Shown here in pieces: positions 35,575-45,600 of a DNA stretch of 64,000 nt. Made by a program: the position numbers and the translations under genes. The stretch is from Bacillus sp. CHD6a (lineage in GTDB: Bacteria; Bacillota; Bacilli; Bacillales; Bacillaceae_I). The notes under the pieces are model-generated. The model did no database searches. It was given only the letters and a program-made list of their open reading frames with translations, and was not told where the DNA came from. The stretch's first letter is position 1, and every line of letters starts with the position of its first letter. Location: assembly GCF_001293645.1 (NCBI RefSeq), contig NZ_LBMD01000006.1, positions 1 to 64,000 on the forward strand, in the 5' to 3' direction.

Positions 35575-36645
35575 TTGAATCAGGAGACATTAACTTTATT
35601 TAAAACATTAACAGAGCTGCAAGGGGCACCTGGTTTTGAACATGATGTTCGCCGCTTTATGCGAAGTGAATTGGAAAAGTACTCAGATGAAGTAGTACAA
35701 GATCGACTTGGTGGTATATTCGGAGTGAAGAAAGGCGACGAAACTGGCCCAACAGTAATGGTCGCTGGCCACATGGATGAAGTCGGCTTTATGGTTACTT
35801 CCATAACAGAAAACGGAATGTTAAGATTCCAAACGCTTGGCGGCTGGTGGAGTCAGGTCTTGCTTGCTCAACGTGTGCAAGTAATGACAGACAATGGTCC
35901 AGTTATTGGTGTTATTGGATCGATTCCTCCACATCTTTTGGATGAAGCGAAACGTGCCAAGCCAATGGACATAAAAAATATGCTAATTGATATTGGAGCA
36001 GACAATAAAGAGGACGCAATTAACATCGGCATTAAACAAGGTCAACAGATTGTTCCTATCTGTCCATTTACACCCATGGCTAATGAAAAGAAGATTCTGG
36101 CTAAAGCCTGGGATAATCGTTATGGCTGCGGACTTGCCGTGGAATTATTGAAAGATCTTCAAGGTGAAACATTACCAAATATCCTTTATTCAGGAGCTAC
36201 GGTTCAGGAAGAAGTCGGTTTACGTGGAGCACAGACAGCTGCAAACATGATCAAGCCTGATATTTTCTTTGCGCTTGACGCTTCACCTGCAAACGATATG
36301 ACTGGAGATAAGAAGGAATTTGGCCACTTAGGCAAAGGTGCATTATTGCGTATTTATGATCGTTCTATGGTAACGCACACAGGTATGAGAGATTTTGTAC
36401 TAGATACGGCTGAATCTAACAGCATTCCTTATCAGTATTTCATTTCGCAAGGTGGAACTGATGCCGGGCGTGTCCACACATCCAATGAGGGAGTTCCTTC
36501 AGCGGTAGTGGGAATTTGTTCACGTTATATCCACACACATGCTTCCATGGTTCATGTGGATGATTATGCAGCGGCAAGAGAGCTCATTGTCAAACTTGTA
36601 AAGTCGGCGAATCATTCCACAGTAGAATCCATTAGAAGCAGATAA
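35575..36645 (+). CDS. ytoP: M42-family aminopeptidase YtoP
   Basis: A 356-residue metallopeptidase of the M42 (glutamyl aminopeptidase/endoglucanase) family acting in the cytosol. Metal and catalytic marks are [12 protein letters not shown] (His66-x-Asp68), [10 protein letters not shown] (second-metal Asp), [12 protein letters not shown] (catalytic Glu-Glu), [10 protein letters not shown] and the final [12 protein letters not shown] histidine. The start is TTG at 35575 with AAAGGAG upstream. It is followed closely by a terminator. Confidence 0.92.
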   Translation: MNQETLTLFKTLTELQGAPGFEHDVRRFMRSELEKYSDEVVQDRLGGIFGVKKGDETGPTVMVAGHMDEVGFMVTSITENGMLRFQTLGGWWSQVLLAQRVQVMTDNGPVIGVIGSIPPHLLDEAKRAKPMDIKNMLIDIGADNKEDAINIGIKQGQQIVPICPFTPMANEKKILAKAWDNRYGCGLAVELLKDLQGETLPNILYSGATVQEEVGLRGAQTAANMIKPDIFFALDASPANDMTGDKKEFGHLGKGALLRIYDRSMVTHTGMRDFVLDTAESNSIPYQYFISQGGTDAGRVHTSNEGVPSAVVGICSRYIHTHASMVHVDDYAAARELIVKLVKSANHSTVESIRSR

Positions 36646-36662
36646 TAATATAAAGTTGGGAA

Positions 36663-36690
36663 GCGATGGGGAATCCCCATCGTTTTTCTT
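36663..36690 (+). terminator. Rho-independent terminator
   Basis: GCGATGGGG and CCCCATCG pair around AAT (36663-36682), followed by five T. Confidence 0.75.
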
Positions 36691-36712
36691 TTAATGGGAA
36701 GGTGAGATAAAG

Positions 36713-37249
36713 ATGAAAGTGGTAGTAGGTTCAAGAAACCCTGCAAAATACGAGGCGGTTCAGGGTGCAATAAGAGAGCTTGAGATGGAAGTTGAAACAA
36801 TTTCACTTGAAGTAGAATCTGGTGTAAGTAAACAACCCATGACAGATCAAGAAACGATTGAAGGGGCATTGCACCGTGCAAGAGGGGCTCTAAAAGAAAT
36901 AGAAGATGCAGACTTTGCTATCGGACTTGAAGGTGGCGTGGTTCTTGGTTCCACACCATCCTTAGAAGTAATGGTCTGTAATTGGGGAGCGCTAGTTGCT
37001 AAAGACGGCAAGGAATACATAGCTGGTGGTGCTAGAATACCTTTACCTGATACTTTTAAAGAGGAGATTTTAGCAGGAAAAGAGCTAGGGGACATAATGG
37101 ATGAGTACTGTCAGCGGAAAGACATTAGGAAACATGAAGGAGCGTTGGGGATCTTTACCGATGGTGTAGTTTCAAGAAAGGAAATGTTTCAGCATGTTAG
37201 CAAGCTATTGATTGGACAGTGGAGATATAATGAGAAAAAGCAGGCTTAA
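36713..37249 (+). CDS. DUF84 family inosine/xanthosine triphosphatase
   Basis: A 178-residue protein of the DUF84/YjjX family, Maf/HAM1-like NTPases that remove non-canonical purine nucleotides. Marks are the opening VVVGSRNPAKYEAVQGAI, the middle FAIGLEGGVV, and EGALGIFTDGVVSRKEMF near the end. GGAAGGTGAGA precedes the ATG. The stop codon lies within the terminator shared with ytoQ. Activity is inferred from the family. Confidence 0.88.
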   Translation: MKVVVGSRNPAKYEAVQGAIRELEMEVETISLEVESGVSKQPMTDQETIEGALHRARGALKEIEDADFAIGLEGGVVLGSTPSLEVMVCNWGALVAKDGKEYIAGGARIPLPDTFKEEILAGKELGDIMDEYCQRKDIRKHEGALGIFTDGVVSRKEMFQHVSKLLIGQWRYNEKKQA

Positions 37250-37262
37250 ATTGCCTGCTTCT
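37236..37262. terminator. Terminator hairpin shared by convergent genes
   Basis: AAGCAGGC and GCCTGCTT pair around TTAAATT. T-rich sequence follows on the minus strand, so it mainly serves ytoQ. The stop codon of the + strand gene is in the loop. Confidence 0.7.
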
Positions 37263-37701
37263 AGTCCAATACGTAGGTAAGTACTTTTAGAGCTTGGTTG
37301 ACTGTTTCTACGGTTACATTTGCTTTATTAGATAACTCTTTTAATGGATGATGAAGGTTTTCCGGACGAATTAAAATAAGCGGTTTTTGTAAACTAATGG
37401 CGGCACTTGCGTCCATCGCAGTGTTCCATTGTTTATATTTTTCTCCAAATAGGGCGATAACAAGGTCAGATTTTTTCATTAAGAGTTCCGTACGAAGATT
37501 ATTGATTTGAGATGCTGCTTCGTCTTTTGCAATAGAGCTAGGTTGTGTACCCATAACTGCTTCTCCTATGTTGTCTGAGCGCTCGTGGTCTGTCATTGGT
37601 CCTACAAACTCTAATGGAAGATCCAGTGCTTGTGCTTTTTCTATTAATTCTTCTCTCCAATTAGTATGGATTTCACCAGCAAGGTAAACAGTAAATTTCA
37701 T
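37261..37701 (-). CDS. ytoQ: YtoQ family protein
   Basis: A 146-residue cytosolic protein of the YtoQ family, related in fold to nucleoside 2-deoxyribosyltransferases. It has the opening FTVYLAGEIHTNWREELI, the middle GPMTDHERSDNIGE and the SDLVIALFGEKYKQWNTAMDAS segment that in the fold lies near the active site. The ATG follows a GGAGGGATTG site on the minus strand. The reaction is not established. Confidence 0.88.
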   Translation of the reverse strand: MKFTVYLAGEIHTNWREELIEKAQALDLPLEFVGPMTDHERSDNIGEAVMGTQPSSIAKDEAASQINNLRTELLMKKSDLVIALFGEKYKQWNTAMDASAAISLQKPLILIRPENLHHPLKELSNKANVTVETVNQALKVLTYVLD

Positions 37702-37871
37702 TACAATCCCTCCAAATAGTACCTCTTGTTATTTACCTATTTTCTAGTCTATCATAAAATAGGGGAATTAAGTGATAATTCCAACTTATCCTTGTCAAGG
37801 GTGAAGATTTATAGGTATGATAAGTTTGGTGTGTATTTTCTAGTCTTATTGTACTAAAAGGAGTGGAGAGT

Positions 37872-38390
37872 TTGACTTTTGGAAGAGCCATTATTTCTAT
37901 TTTATTTTTATCATTACTATTTTTAACAGGTTGCTCTGTGTCTATTGAAGACGCAACACAAAAATCTGTTGATACTTTTGAAGAAACATTTAAAGCGCAA
38001 TCACTAGATACTTCTGAGGATACAGATATATTTGCTTATCATTTACCCACTGGGTTTACCATTGATTCGGAATCGGAGAACAATATTGTTCTTACAGAGG
38101 ACGAGCAAACTTACCTTTTGTTTGTAAACCCTTTTGAACCAAAAGATTCAGAGGTATTATATGATTCTACAAAAGTGAATTTCTCTGATCTATTGGTAGA
38201 TCATACAATAACTGATGAAGGTCGTTTAGGTTACTTGCTGGTTTCTCCTGTTGATGGGGAAGAGGAAGAGCTTTACGAAGTGACAGTGGGGTTGGGCGGA
38301 GTAAAAATGACAACGGTAACAGAAACGGGCAATATGGAAGCTAGTACAAAGAGCATGATGGAGATTATTTCTTCTGTGAAAATTAAATAA
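37872..38390 (+). CDS. Putative lipoprotein
   Basis: A 172-residue secreted lipoprotein. The signal region ends in the lipobox LTGC (SILFLSLLFLTGC), which would be cleaved and lipidated at Cys. The rest is acidic and beta-rich (FAYHLPTGFTIDSESENNIVL, TYLLFVNPFEP, LYEVTVGLGG). The frame opens at GTG 37863, but that overlaps the AAAGGAG site (37857-37863); TTG at 37872 has the right spacing. Function unknown. It is followed by a repeat cluster. Confidence 0.78.
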   Translation: MTFGRAIISILFLSLLFLTGCSVSIEDATQKSVDTFEETFKAQSLDTSEDTDIFAYHLPTGFTIDSESENNIVLTEDEQTYLLFVNPFEPKDSEVLYDSTKVNFSDLLVDHTITDEGRLGYLLVSPVDGEEEELYEVTVGLGGVKMTTVTETGNMEASTKSMMEIISSVKIK

Positions 38391-38461
38391 GTGTGAGTAA
38401 AGAATGAAAAGGGGAATCCTGGAGTAATCTACTTTTAAAAGATAAGAAAGCAGTTAATCCA

Positions 38462-38586
38462 GTTGATTTCCGTTCCAGGCGCTTCGCTTGCCTGCGGGCG
38501 GTCCGTGACCCTCCTCACTCCGTTGCGGTGTCTCACCTGTCCCTTCCTCCCGCGGGTGTCTTCGCCCCTTCCACTTCAATCAAAGG
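38462..38586 (-). repeat. GC-rich interspersed repeat, type 2
   Basis: Head GTTGATTTCCGTTCCAGGCG and tail CCACTTCAATCAAAGG form an imperfect inverted pair (TTGATT/AATCAA) around a GC-rich core (CCTGCGGGCGGTCCGTGA, CTCCCGCGGGTGTCTTCG). The head matches the interrupted copy at 1167. The terminal blocks resemble type 1 but the core differs. Confidence 0.7.
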
Positions 38587-38664
38587 TTTCTTCATTAAAC
38601 ATAAGGTTTATAATTAGGTATTTGAGTTAACTGAAAGAATCAACTCTATTGTTCTTGTTATTTC

Positions 38665-38854
38665 TAGCTGTGGATTGGAGCAAAAGGCGAAGACTCCTCG
38701 AAAATGCTACGCATTTTCTTCGTGCGATGTTTCGCTGCCGAAGCCTTCCTTGTCCTGAGGGAGATAGCGCTAGGTGGAGACCCCACAGGCGTAGCCGAGG
38801 AGGCTCCAGCAGGGCCCCTAGGAAAGCGAAGCCATTTGCGGAAAGGAACAGCGG
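38665..38854 (+). repeat. GC-rich interspersed repeat, type 1, long variant
   Basis: Begins AGCTGTGGATTGGAGC and ends GCGGAAAGGAACAGCGG. It has the standard core but carries an extra 58-base block at 38699-38756 between GACTCCT and GAGGGAGATAGCG. The block contains the hairpin GAAAATGCTACGCATTTTC. Outer ends are degenerate (AACTGAAAGAATC near 38626, TTTTAACTGAGCC near 38855). The rest of 38391-38922 has no gene. Confidence 0.75.
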
Positions 38855-38879
38855 GTTTTAACTGAGCCTCTAATAAATG

Positions 38880-38920
38880 AAAAAGGATTGCCTCCGTGAA
38901 GAAGGCAATCCTTTTTTTAC
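38880..38920. terminator. Terminator of the chemoreceptor gene
   Basis: AAAAGGATTGCCT and AGGCAATCCTTTT pair perfectly around a short loop with T runs on both sides. Confidence 0.82.
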
Positions 38921-38922
38921 AT

Positions 38923-41076
38923 TTATTTATTTTCTTTTTCTTCAATTTGTTCAATAGAGGCAGCTGCTTCTTCGTGTATCCAGTTTTCTTTTTGTGTTTC
39001 TTCGTCATCGGAATGGTAAGAGACGGTGTCTTCTTCTAATTCCTCGTACTGTAGGTTTTCATCTGTATGGTCAAATTCTTCTACTGCAGGTTCTTTCTCA
39101 TCTATCACAGTAAACTGACTGACTTCTTCTTGTAATTCATTGGCAATATCCGATAGGGAAATAGCTGCTTCGTTCACTTGTTCAATAGCGATTATTTGGT
39201 GTTCGCTTGAAGCACTTACCTGTTCTGAAGTTGCGGCTGCTTCTTCGGAAATATAATGGACTTCTGATAGTTTTTCTTCTAGCTGCTTGTTTGATTCTGT
39301 TACATGTACGATTGCTTCCTGTACATCATCTACCTTCCTGTTAATGTCCATAACATTTCCGGCAATTTTTTCAAAAGATGTTTTTGTTTGATTGACTGAC
39401 TCCTGTTGAAGATCCCTGTACTCGTTGAATTGTAGGGCATCATCTGAAAGCTTGCCCATTTGCTTGCCCATTTCTGTTACGAGCTTTTTAATAGACAATG
39501 CTTCATGTTTGGAGCGTTCAGCCAATTTTCTAACTTCTTGTGCAACCACGGCAAAACCTCTACCAGCGTCCCCAGCACGGGCAGATTCAATAGCAGCATT
39601 AAGTGCAAGTAGGTCCGTATTTTCGGCGATTTCCTGAATGGTAGCGACAATAGAATTAATTTGTTGAGACTGTTTGGTAGCTTGTTGGACACGTTCCGTC
39701 AGGTGATTTGCCAGTTTAAGAAATTGTTCAGAAGAGTTATATAGATCCTTTACTACTGTTAGACCGTCTTCTCCCATGGATCTTGCATGATCAGCCTTGG
39801 TTTTAATGTCAATACTTAACTGATTCGCAAGTTGTACTGCGGCTTTTACTCGCTTCAGAATTTCTGTACTTTCATCAAGATGAAGTGCCTGTTCACTCGA
39901 TCCTATGGCTACTTGTTTGATGGCTTCGTTTACTTCTGTAGATTGAGCGGTCGTCTCTTCAGATATGGCAGCAAGGTTTTGAGAAGAGGACTGAAGCTTA
40001 TCGGTCGCTTCCATAACTTTTAGAAGAGAAACCTGTACTTTTTCTGCCATGCCATTAAATGTTCCAGCTAAGTCAGCCATTTCATCTTTGGTAGTGATAG
40101 GTACTCTGTAAGCAAAATTACCTTCTCCGATCTTGGATGCACCTTCTTTTAATGAACGAATAGAAGAAGCTATTTTTTTATTTAGGAAATAGCCTGTAGA
40201 ACTTAAAAACACCAATAAAAGTCCGCTAATTATTAAGGTTAGCAACATAATGGTCTGAAGTTTGCGATTGGACTCCTCTTGAAGGCTTGATTGCACGTCC
40301 ATCACCGCAGCTTCCACTTCATTCACGCTTTGTTCCACCCCATTACTGATTTCTTCAAAACTTCTTATAAAACCGTATGAAGAGTTGTAGTTAGTATATA
40401 GGTCGGTCATCGCCTGAACATAAGGATTGTAGAGTTCCAACAGACCATTTTTTTGTGTATCTGGCAAATCAGTTGTATCTAATTGCTCTCTGAATGTCTC
40501 AGCACTTTTCATGAAATCTCTATATCTTGCTTCTTGTTTTGTCGCCATATATTGTTGTTCAAAAAGGCGAAGGTTCATAAGTGTAGCATTCAATTCCTCA
40601 CGATTGGCACCTCGAACATTAATAACCAAATTTCGGATAACTCCGTTCATTTCTCCTTGAAGCCCGGTAAACTCTGTATAACCTATCTCTTTATACAGTT
40701 CTTCTAAAGGGACAAATACGTTCATATAATCTGAAGCTGCTGTTTCAATTTGCGCAAACCGACTGGAGATTTCTTCATATTCTGCGAATTGCTTTTGCAT
40801 TTCTGCTGCTTCCTGCTTAATGCTTTCAAGGTTTTCCTTCATTACGCCGGAAGTTTCGTCACTTGGTACCCGTAAGAACTCTTGTTCATTTTTCCTTGTG
40901 TCTGAAAAAGCGAATTTTATTTCTTTACTCCCATTCACCGCTTCAAACAGAGCGGCTTCTTGCTCTTTTGCGGTTGATTGCGTAAAGTAGAAAAAGAAAT
41001 TGCATAACAATACGATGACGAGCCCTGTAATGGCAGTCAATAAAATAAATCTAACCCTACCTCTAATAGTTTTCAT
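38923..41076 (-). CDS. Methyl-accepting chemotaxis protein
   Basis: A 717-residue chemoreceptor. TM1 is near residues 10-30 ([22 protein letters not shown]), followed by a large extracellular helical sensor (about 30-275), TM2 near 278-298, a HAMP domain ([22 protein letters not shown]) and a long coiled-coil signalling domain. The hairpin tip has [21 protein letters not shown] and [18 protein letters not shown], the CheA/CheW contact site. The last 50 residues form a very acidic tail ([18 protein letters not shown]), which is unusual. A sigma-D-like promoter lies at 41214-41240. The ligand is unknown. Confidence 0.93.
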   Translation of the reverse strand: MKTIRGRVRFILLTAITGLVIVLLCNFFFYFTQSTAKEQEAALFEAVNGSKEIKFAFSDTRKNEQEFLRVPSDETSGVMKENLESIKQEAAEMQKQFAEYEEISSRFAQIETAASDYMNVFVPLEELYKEIGYTEFTGLQGEMNGVIRNLVINVRGANREELNATLMNLRLFEQQYMATKQEARYRDFMKSAETFREQLDTTDLPDTQKNGLLELYNPYVQAMTDLYTNYNSSYGFIRSFEEISNGVEQSVNEVEAAVMDVQSSLQEESNRKLQTIMLLTLIISGLLLVFLSSTGYFLNKKIASSIRSLKEGASKIGEGNFAYRVPITTKDEMADLAGTFNGMAEKVQVSLLKVMEATDKLQSSSQNLAAISEETTAQSTEVNEAIKQVAIGSSEQALHLDESTEILKRVKAAVQLANQLSIDIKTKADHARSMGEDGLTVVKDLYNSSEQFLKLANHLTERVQQATKQSQQINSIVATIQEIAENTDLLALNAAIESARAGDAGRGFAVVAQEVRKLAERSKHEALSIKKLVTEMGKQMGKLSDDALQFNEYRDLQQESVNQTKTSFEKIAGNVMDINRKVDDVQEAIVHVTESNKQLEEKLSEVHYISEEAAATSEQVSASSEHQIIAIEQVNEAAISLSDIANELQEEVSQFTVIDEKEPAVEEFDHTDENLQYEELEEDTVSYHSDDEETQKENWIHEEAAASIEQIEEKENK

Positions 41077-41213
41077 GTTACCCCCCTAAAACATAAAAGA
41101 CTTTCGAATTTTATATGTTTTGTTAAAAGTCTGATATTTTAAAGTAATTATAGACATAATTCTACAAAATCCACAACAACCTTTTAACAAAAGCTAGAAT
41201 ATTCTACTAGTAT

Positions 41214-41240
41214 ATATCGACTATGTTTCGGTATTATTAA
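41214..41240 (-). promoter_or_regulatory. Sigma-D-like promoter of the chemoreceptor gene
   Basis: On the minus strand: TTAA, 15 bases, GTCGATAT. This is close to the motility sigma consensus TAAA-N15-GCCGATAT. It would give a leader of about 130 bases. A weak match, supported by the gene type. Confidence 0.5.
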
Positions 41241-41270
41241 TGTAATAGAGGTAGGAAAAATAAAAACGGA

Positions 41271-42296
41271 ATGAGTGAAAATATGAAATCTTTCTTACAT
41301 AAAAAAGGAGTGACCCTTTCTCTAAGGGTGTACTTGATAGATGGCCTGAGTTATATGGCTCTTGGACTCTTCTCCTCTCTGATAATCGGCTTGATTATTA
41401 AAACAATAGGAGATCAGGCAGGTTGGAGTTTCCTCACAGATATGGGTATATTGGCAATGAGTTTGATGGGTCCGGCAATCGGAGCAGCTGTAGCATATGG
41501 ATTGAAAGCGCCTCCGTTGGTGTTGTTTTCTGCTCTTATTGCTGGTGCTGCCGGTGCCCAATTAGGAGGACCTGCGGGTAGTTTCGTTGCAGCATTATTG
41601 GCTACAGAAATTGGGAAGATGGTTTCAAAAGAAACGAAAGTGGATATTCTAGTGACGCCTTTTGTAACGATACTCACAGGATTTCTTGTTGCAACCTTTA
41701 TCGGTCCTCCAATAAATGCCGGGATGAATTCATTAGGTTCTGTAATTATGTGGGCCACTGAACAACAGCCGATTGTAATGGGTATCTTAGTAGCCGTTTT
41801 GATGGGTTGGGCATTAACGGCCCCTATTTCAAGTGCGGCAATTGCTTTGATGTTGGGGCTGGAAGGAATTGCGGCCGGAGCGGCAACAATTGGTTGTGCG
41901 GCTCAAATGGTTGGATTTGCTGTTAGCAGTTACCGGGAAAATAAAATGTCAGGGCTATTAGCATTAGGTATTGGAACTTCCATGCTTCAAGTGCCGAATA
42001 TTATTAAAAACCCGATGATTATAATACCGCCAACAATTGCTGGAATGATTTTTGCCCCACTAGGCACAACCATTTTTCAAATGACGAATGTAAAAGAAGG
42101 GGCCGGTATGGGGACAAGCGGTTTGGTCGGGCAGATTATGACCTTTGCTGCTATGGGTTTCTCTGTGTCAGTATTAGTAAAAGTCTTGTTACTTCACATT
42201 TTGGGTCCTGCTGTGGTAAGTTTAGCAGTATCCGAGTGGATGAGAAAGAAATCTCTCATTAAAGAAGGCGACATGAAAATAAATATTGGAGGGTGA
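41271..42296 (+). CDS. PTS EIIC-like membrane protein (EIIC_2 type)
   Basis: A 341-residue integral membrane protein with about 9-10 helices. The GPAIGAAVAYGLKAPPLVLFSAL, LGGPAGSFVAALLATEIGK and AIALMLGLEGIAAGAATIGCAAQMVGFAV stretches fit the PTS_EIIC_2 family. It has no EIIA or EIIB partner nearby, so it may not be a true PTS permease. The start is ATG 41271; ATG 41283 with GGAATGAGTG upstream is an alternative. It ends 8 bases before ytpP and probably forms an operon with it. Confidence 0.8.
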   Translation: MSENMKSFLHKKGVTLSLRVYLIDGLSYMALGLFSSLIIGLIIKTIGDQAGWSFLTDMGILAMSLMGPAIGAAVAYGLKAPPLVLFSALIAGAAGAQLGGPAGSFVAALLATEIGKMVSKETKVDILVTPFVTILTGFLVATFIGPPINAGMNSLGSVIMWATEQQPIVMGILVAVLMGWALTAPISSAAIALMLGLEGIAAGAATIGCAAQMVGFAVSSYRENKMSGLLALGIGTSMLQVPNIIKNPMIIIPPTIAGMIFAPLGTTIFQMTNVKEGAGMGTSGLVGQIMTFAAMGFSVSVLVKVLLLHILGPAVVSLAVSEWMRKKSLIKEGDMKINIGG

Positions 42297-42304
42297 CATT
42301 TTTT

Positions 42305-42616
42305 ATGGAAAAGTTACAATCGATAGAGCAATTCAACCAACTGAAAAGTGAAAAAAATGTTGTGTTTATGTTTTCAGCGGACTGGTGTCCAGACTGTCGT
42401 GTCATTGAACCGGTTTTACCTGAGATTATGGAGAAGTTCAATGAATACACGTTTATTTACGTGGACAGAGACGAGTTCATTGATCTCTGCGCAGAGTTGA
42501 GCGTATTTGGAATCCCAAGCTTTGTTGGATTTAAAAATGGGGAAGAAGCAGGGCGTTTTGTAAGCAAGGATCGTAAAACACAAGAAGAGATTGAAGCATT
42601 CGTTGCTTCTTTATAA
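42305..42616 (+). CDS. ytpP: Thioredoxin-like protein YtpP
   Basis: A 103-residue thioredoxin-fold protein with the redox site WCPDC (C28, C31) in FMFSADWCPDCRVIEP, and a cis-proline segment FGIPSFVGFKNGEE. The active site differs from the WCGPC of TrxA. The frame is open from GTG 42293, but that lies in the GGAGGG ribosome site (42288-42293); ATG 42305 is correctly spaced. Role: thiol redox exchange, possibly a trans-acting thioredoxin-like factor. Confidence 0.9.
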   Translation: MEKLQSIEQFNQLKSEKNVVFMFSADWCPDCRVIEPVLPEIMEKFNEYTFIYVDRDEFIDLCAELSVFGIPSFVGFKNGEEAGRFVSKDRKTQEEIEAFVASL

Positions 42617-42620
42617 TTTA

Positions 42621-42669
42621 AAAAGGAGCAGGCAATCACGGTGTCCCGTGGGTTGCCTGCTCCTTTTCA
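42621..42669. terminator. Strong bidirectional terminator
   Basis: AAAAGGAGCAGGCAA and TTGCCTGCTCCTTTT pair perfectly around an inner stem, between convergent ytpP and the subtilase gene. Confidence 0.85.
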
Positions 42670-42674
42670 TCTAC

Positions 42675-45600
42675 TTAGTTCTTTTTCTTTTTCTTTTTCT
42701 TTTTCTTTTTACCTTTTTTACTGCCATCATTTCCATCATTGATGAACAGCTTACCATCTGCAATGGCACGAGTCACATTACCGAAGTCATCAGATACTTT
42801 AACCTCGATTTCTGCCCCGCTAGCTACGACGTTGGAAGTAGCAGTCCAATATCCTACATAATAGCCAGGAGATTGTTCCATTAATGGAAGTTCCACTGCA
42901 TTGTTTAGATTATTGTTAACATCGTTGCCTTGCATCATCATAGAAGCATTTGTTAATGGCATTCGGATAGAGAATGTTGCACGCAGGCCTTCTGCACTGT
43001 TAAATTCAATCTTCACAGATTCACCTGCACTTAAGTGCTTATCTTCTGTTGGCTTCAAGTTTGTAATTTCTGGCGCTTCATAGTTAGCATAAACCGTTAC
43101 ATCTTGTCTTTTACGGTTACCAGCTAAATCCTGAGCAACAACCCGAATGTTATTCTCACCATTTTCAAGCATTACTCTTAGAGAGTATGTGCCATCTTCA
43201 ACAGAAGCTTTCTTCCCGTTGACTTTTACAAAATCAAGATTTTCATCTGCTACTGTACCTGTTACGGTAACCGTCTCACGGTTCGTTTTGGCACCATCTT
43301 CAGGGCTTGTAATGGCAAGCTCTGGTTTTGCCTGATCAAGAACAACTGTTACAGGGACAGATTCTTCTGTTTCGCCTGTTTCAGTGGAAGATTTAGCTGT
43401 TAACACGTTTTCACCGTTAGCAAGCTCGATATCCACTGCAAACGTTCCTTCTTCAGACGCTGTAGCGGTTGCAACTTCTTCGCCGTTGTTCATCACATGA
43501 ACCGTTGTAGTTGGTGAAGCACTACCTTCCACCGTTACAGTCGATTCCTTTGTGAAGGTTCCATCAGCAGGAGAAGTAATGCTAGGCGCTGTTACTTCAA
43601 AGTTAACCAATGCACGAATCATGTAATTTCCTTCTTCTTCAGGAGCAGGAGACCATGCGCCGCCAACATACTGCCAGCTGCGACCAGCGTTTTCTCCATC
43701 TTCATCTGCTCCAAGTCCAGGAGCATTAGGATTCGGTTGAGACTGAATGTACACCATGTAGAAATCTTGTTCTACGATGATACCATGCTCAGCTAAGTCA
43801 ACTGTTGTCCACTCGCCTGTACGAAGAGCTGTTCCATCAAATGGTCCAGCAAGTTTGGATCCTGGTGCTCCGTCTGTGCCAGATGCATCCCAGACCTCTA
43901 CTTTAAAGTCTGTACCACCAGGAGTTGGCCAAGTAGTATCCCAGAATCGGAACAAGCCACCAGTTACAAGTGCACTGTTTTGTCCTTCGGGTAGGGACAT
44001 TTTCACAGCCCATCCGTTTCCGGCATCATAGAATGCACGGGCATTTTCAGCCGTTCCATCGTCATAACTAAGTTCACCTGGGTATCCGATGAATGGGCGT
44101 AATTCGATGTCAAGCTCTGTGGTAGCGTCTCCTTCAATGGATATTTCCACATTTTCACTGTAATAAGAAGGAGCCATAACACGTAGTGTGTAGTCGCCTT
44201 CATAAGCAGTAATAGAGAAGTTTCCGTTTTCATCAGTTGTTACAGGTGCAACAGCTGCATCCTCAATAAGCATCAATGTTGCATTGGCAACAGGTTCACC
44301 TGTAGCGCTATTTGTTACAGTACCAGTTACGGTTCCTTGTGCAATTTCGTCTAAGACGAAGTTTGCAGTCGCCTCACCGTCTGGAGCGATCTCCACTGTT
44401 TGTTGAGCTGGGTGGAAGCCATAAGCTTCAGCTTGCACAGTGAAAGTGCCTGCTGCATGTAAAAGCTCGAAATAGCCGTTCGCAGGATTTGTGTTAACAG
44501 AACGGTTTGTTTCCAATACAGTTACTTGTGCATGTAATGGGAGTGCCGTAGGGTTAACATTTTCTTTCCGTTCTTCTTTTAGAGGAGTAGCTGCCGGATG
44601 GATTTTATCAGGATTTACTTTCTCCTCTTTTACTTGCACTTTCTCTTCTTTGGTTACTTCAAGCTGAGTGGAAGCAGATTCTGTTGCGTTAGATTCTGCC
44701 GATAATGCTACATCGTCAATGTACCAGCCAGGTCGTACAACACTTCCGTCAGTTGTTACATTGAAGCCGATGTAGATTCGTTGCCCTGCATATTCAGATA
44801 GGTCTACTTCGCGTGCTTGCCATGCTGTCGTTGTTCCATCGAAGCGTAGTAGCTGTGTCCAGCTCTCCTGGTCTGTCGATACAAATACATGACCAAAATC
44901 ATAGCGAGTTTCAAGGTTATGCCAGTTCATGAACTGCAAGTAAGCCGTGCTGTTTGAAGGAAGGTCAACAGGAGGCATTACTAGTGTCATGTTTGCACTG
45001 TTACCGTAGTTATCTGTTAGATTTGTTGCAAATACTTTTTCGCCTGAGCTAGCGGATTGAGGGCCACTTGTCGGTACACCCCATTCCCAAACGTCATTAG
45101 CTCCGAAAGAATACCAGCCCACAGGATCTGATTCAAAATCAGTAGAATAACCAAGTGTGATACCTGGTTGAACGCTTACTTCGTACGTATCGGATGTTAC
45201 TTCATTGCCGCCAAAATCGACAATGTGAAAGCGGTAAGATACAGAAGGTTCACCAATGTCATCACCAGGAATGGATGTTGTATAAGTAGCGTCATGGTAA
45301 TACCCAGATGCACGATCTGCCTCAAGATCTACCCATTCTCCAGCAGCGTTTTGATAGTGCAATGTTACAGAAGAAATACTTACATTATCCTGAACATGAA
45401 TGCTTAATGGAAGACTCATGCCAGAATAAGTTTCAGCAGGTGCTGTATGTTCAAAAGTTGGAGCTTCGCTATCTTCTCCATCCTTTGCAACTTGTCCTTT
45501 AATTTTTCCAAGACCGGAAATGATGGAAGATACCGCATCAAAAGCATTGACGATACCATGTCCATATCCGTTGTTTGGAGAGTCAGGGAAGTTAGAGTCG

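Noticed and set aside
38649-39008. Short frames on both strands across the repeat at 38665
   Set aside because: Translations are the typical low-complexity products of the GC-rich repeats (RRSRGGS, KAKPFAE) found at every copy.
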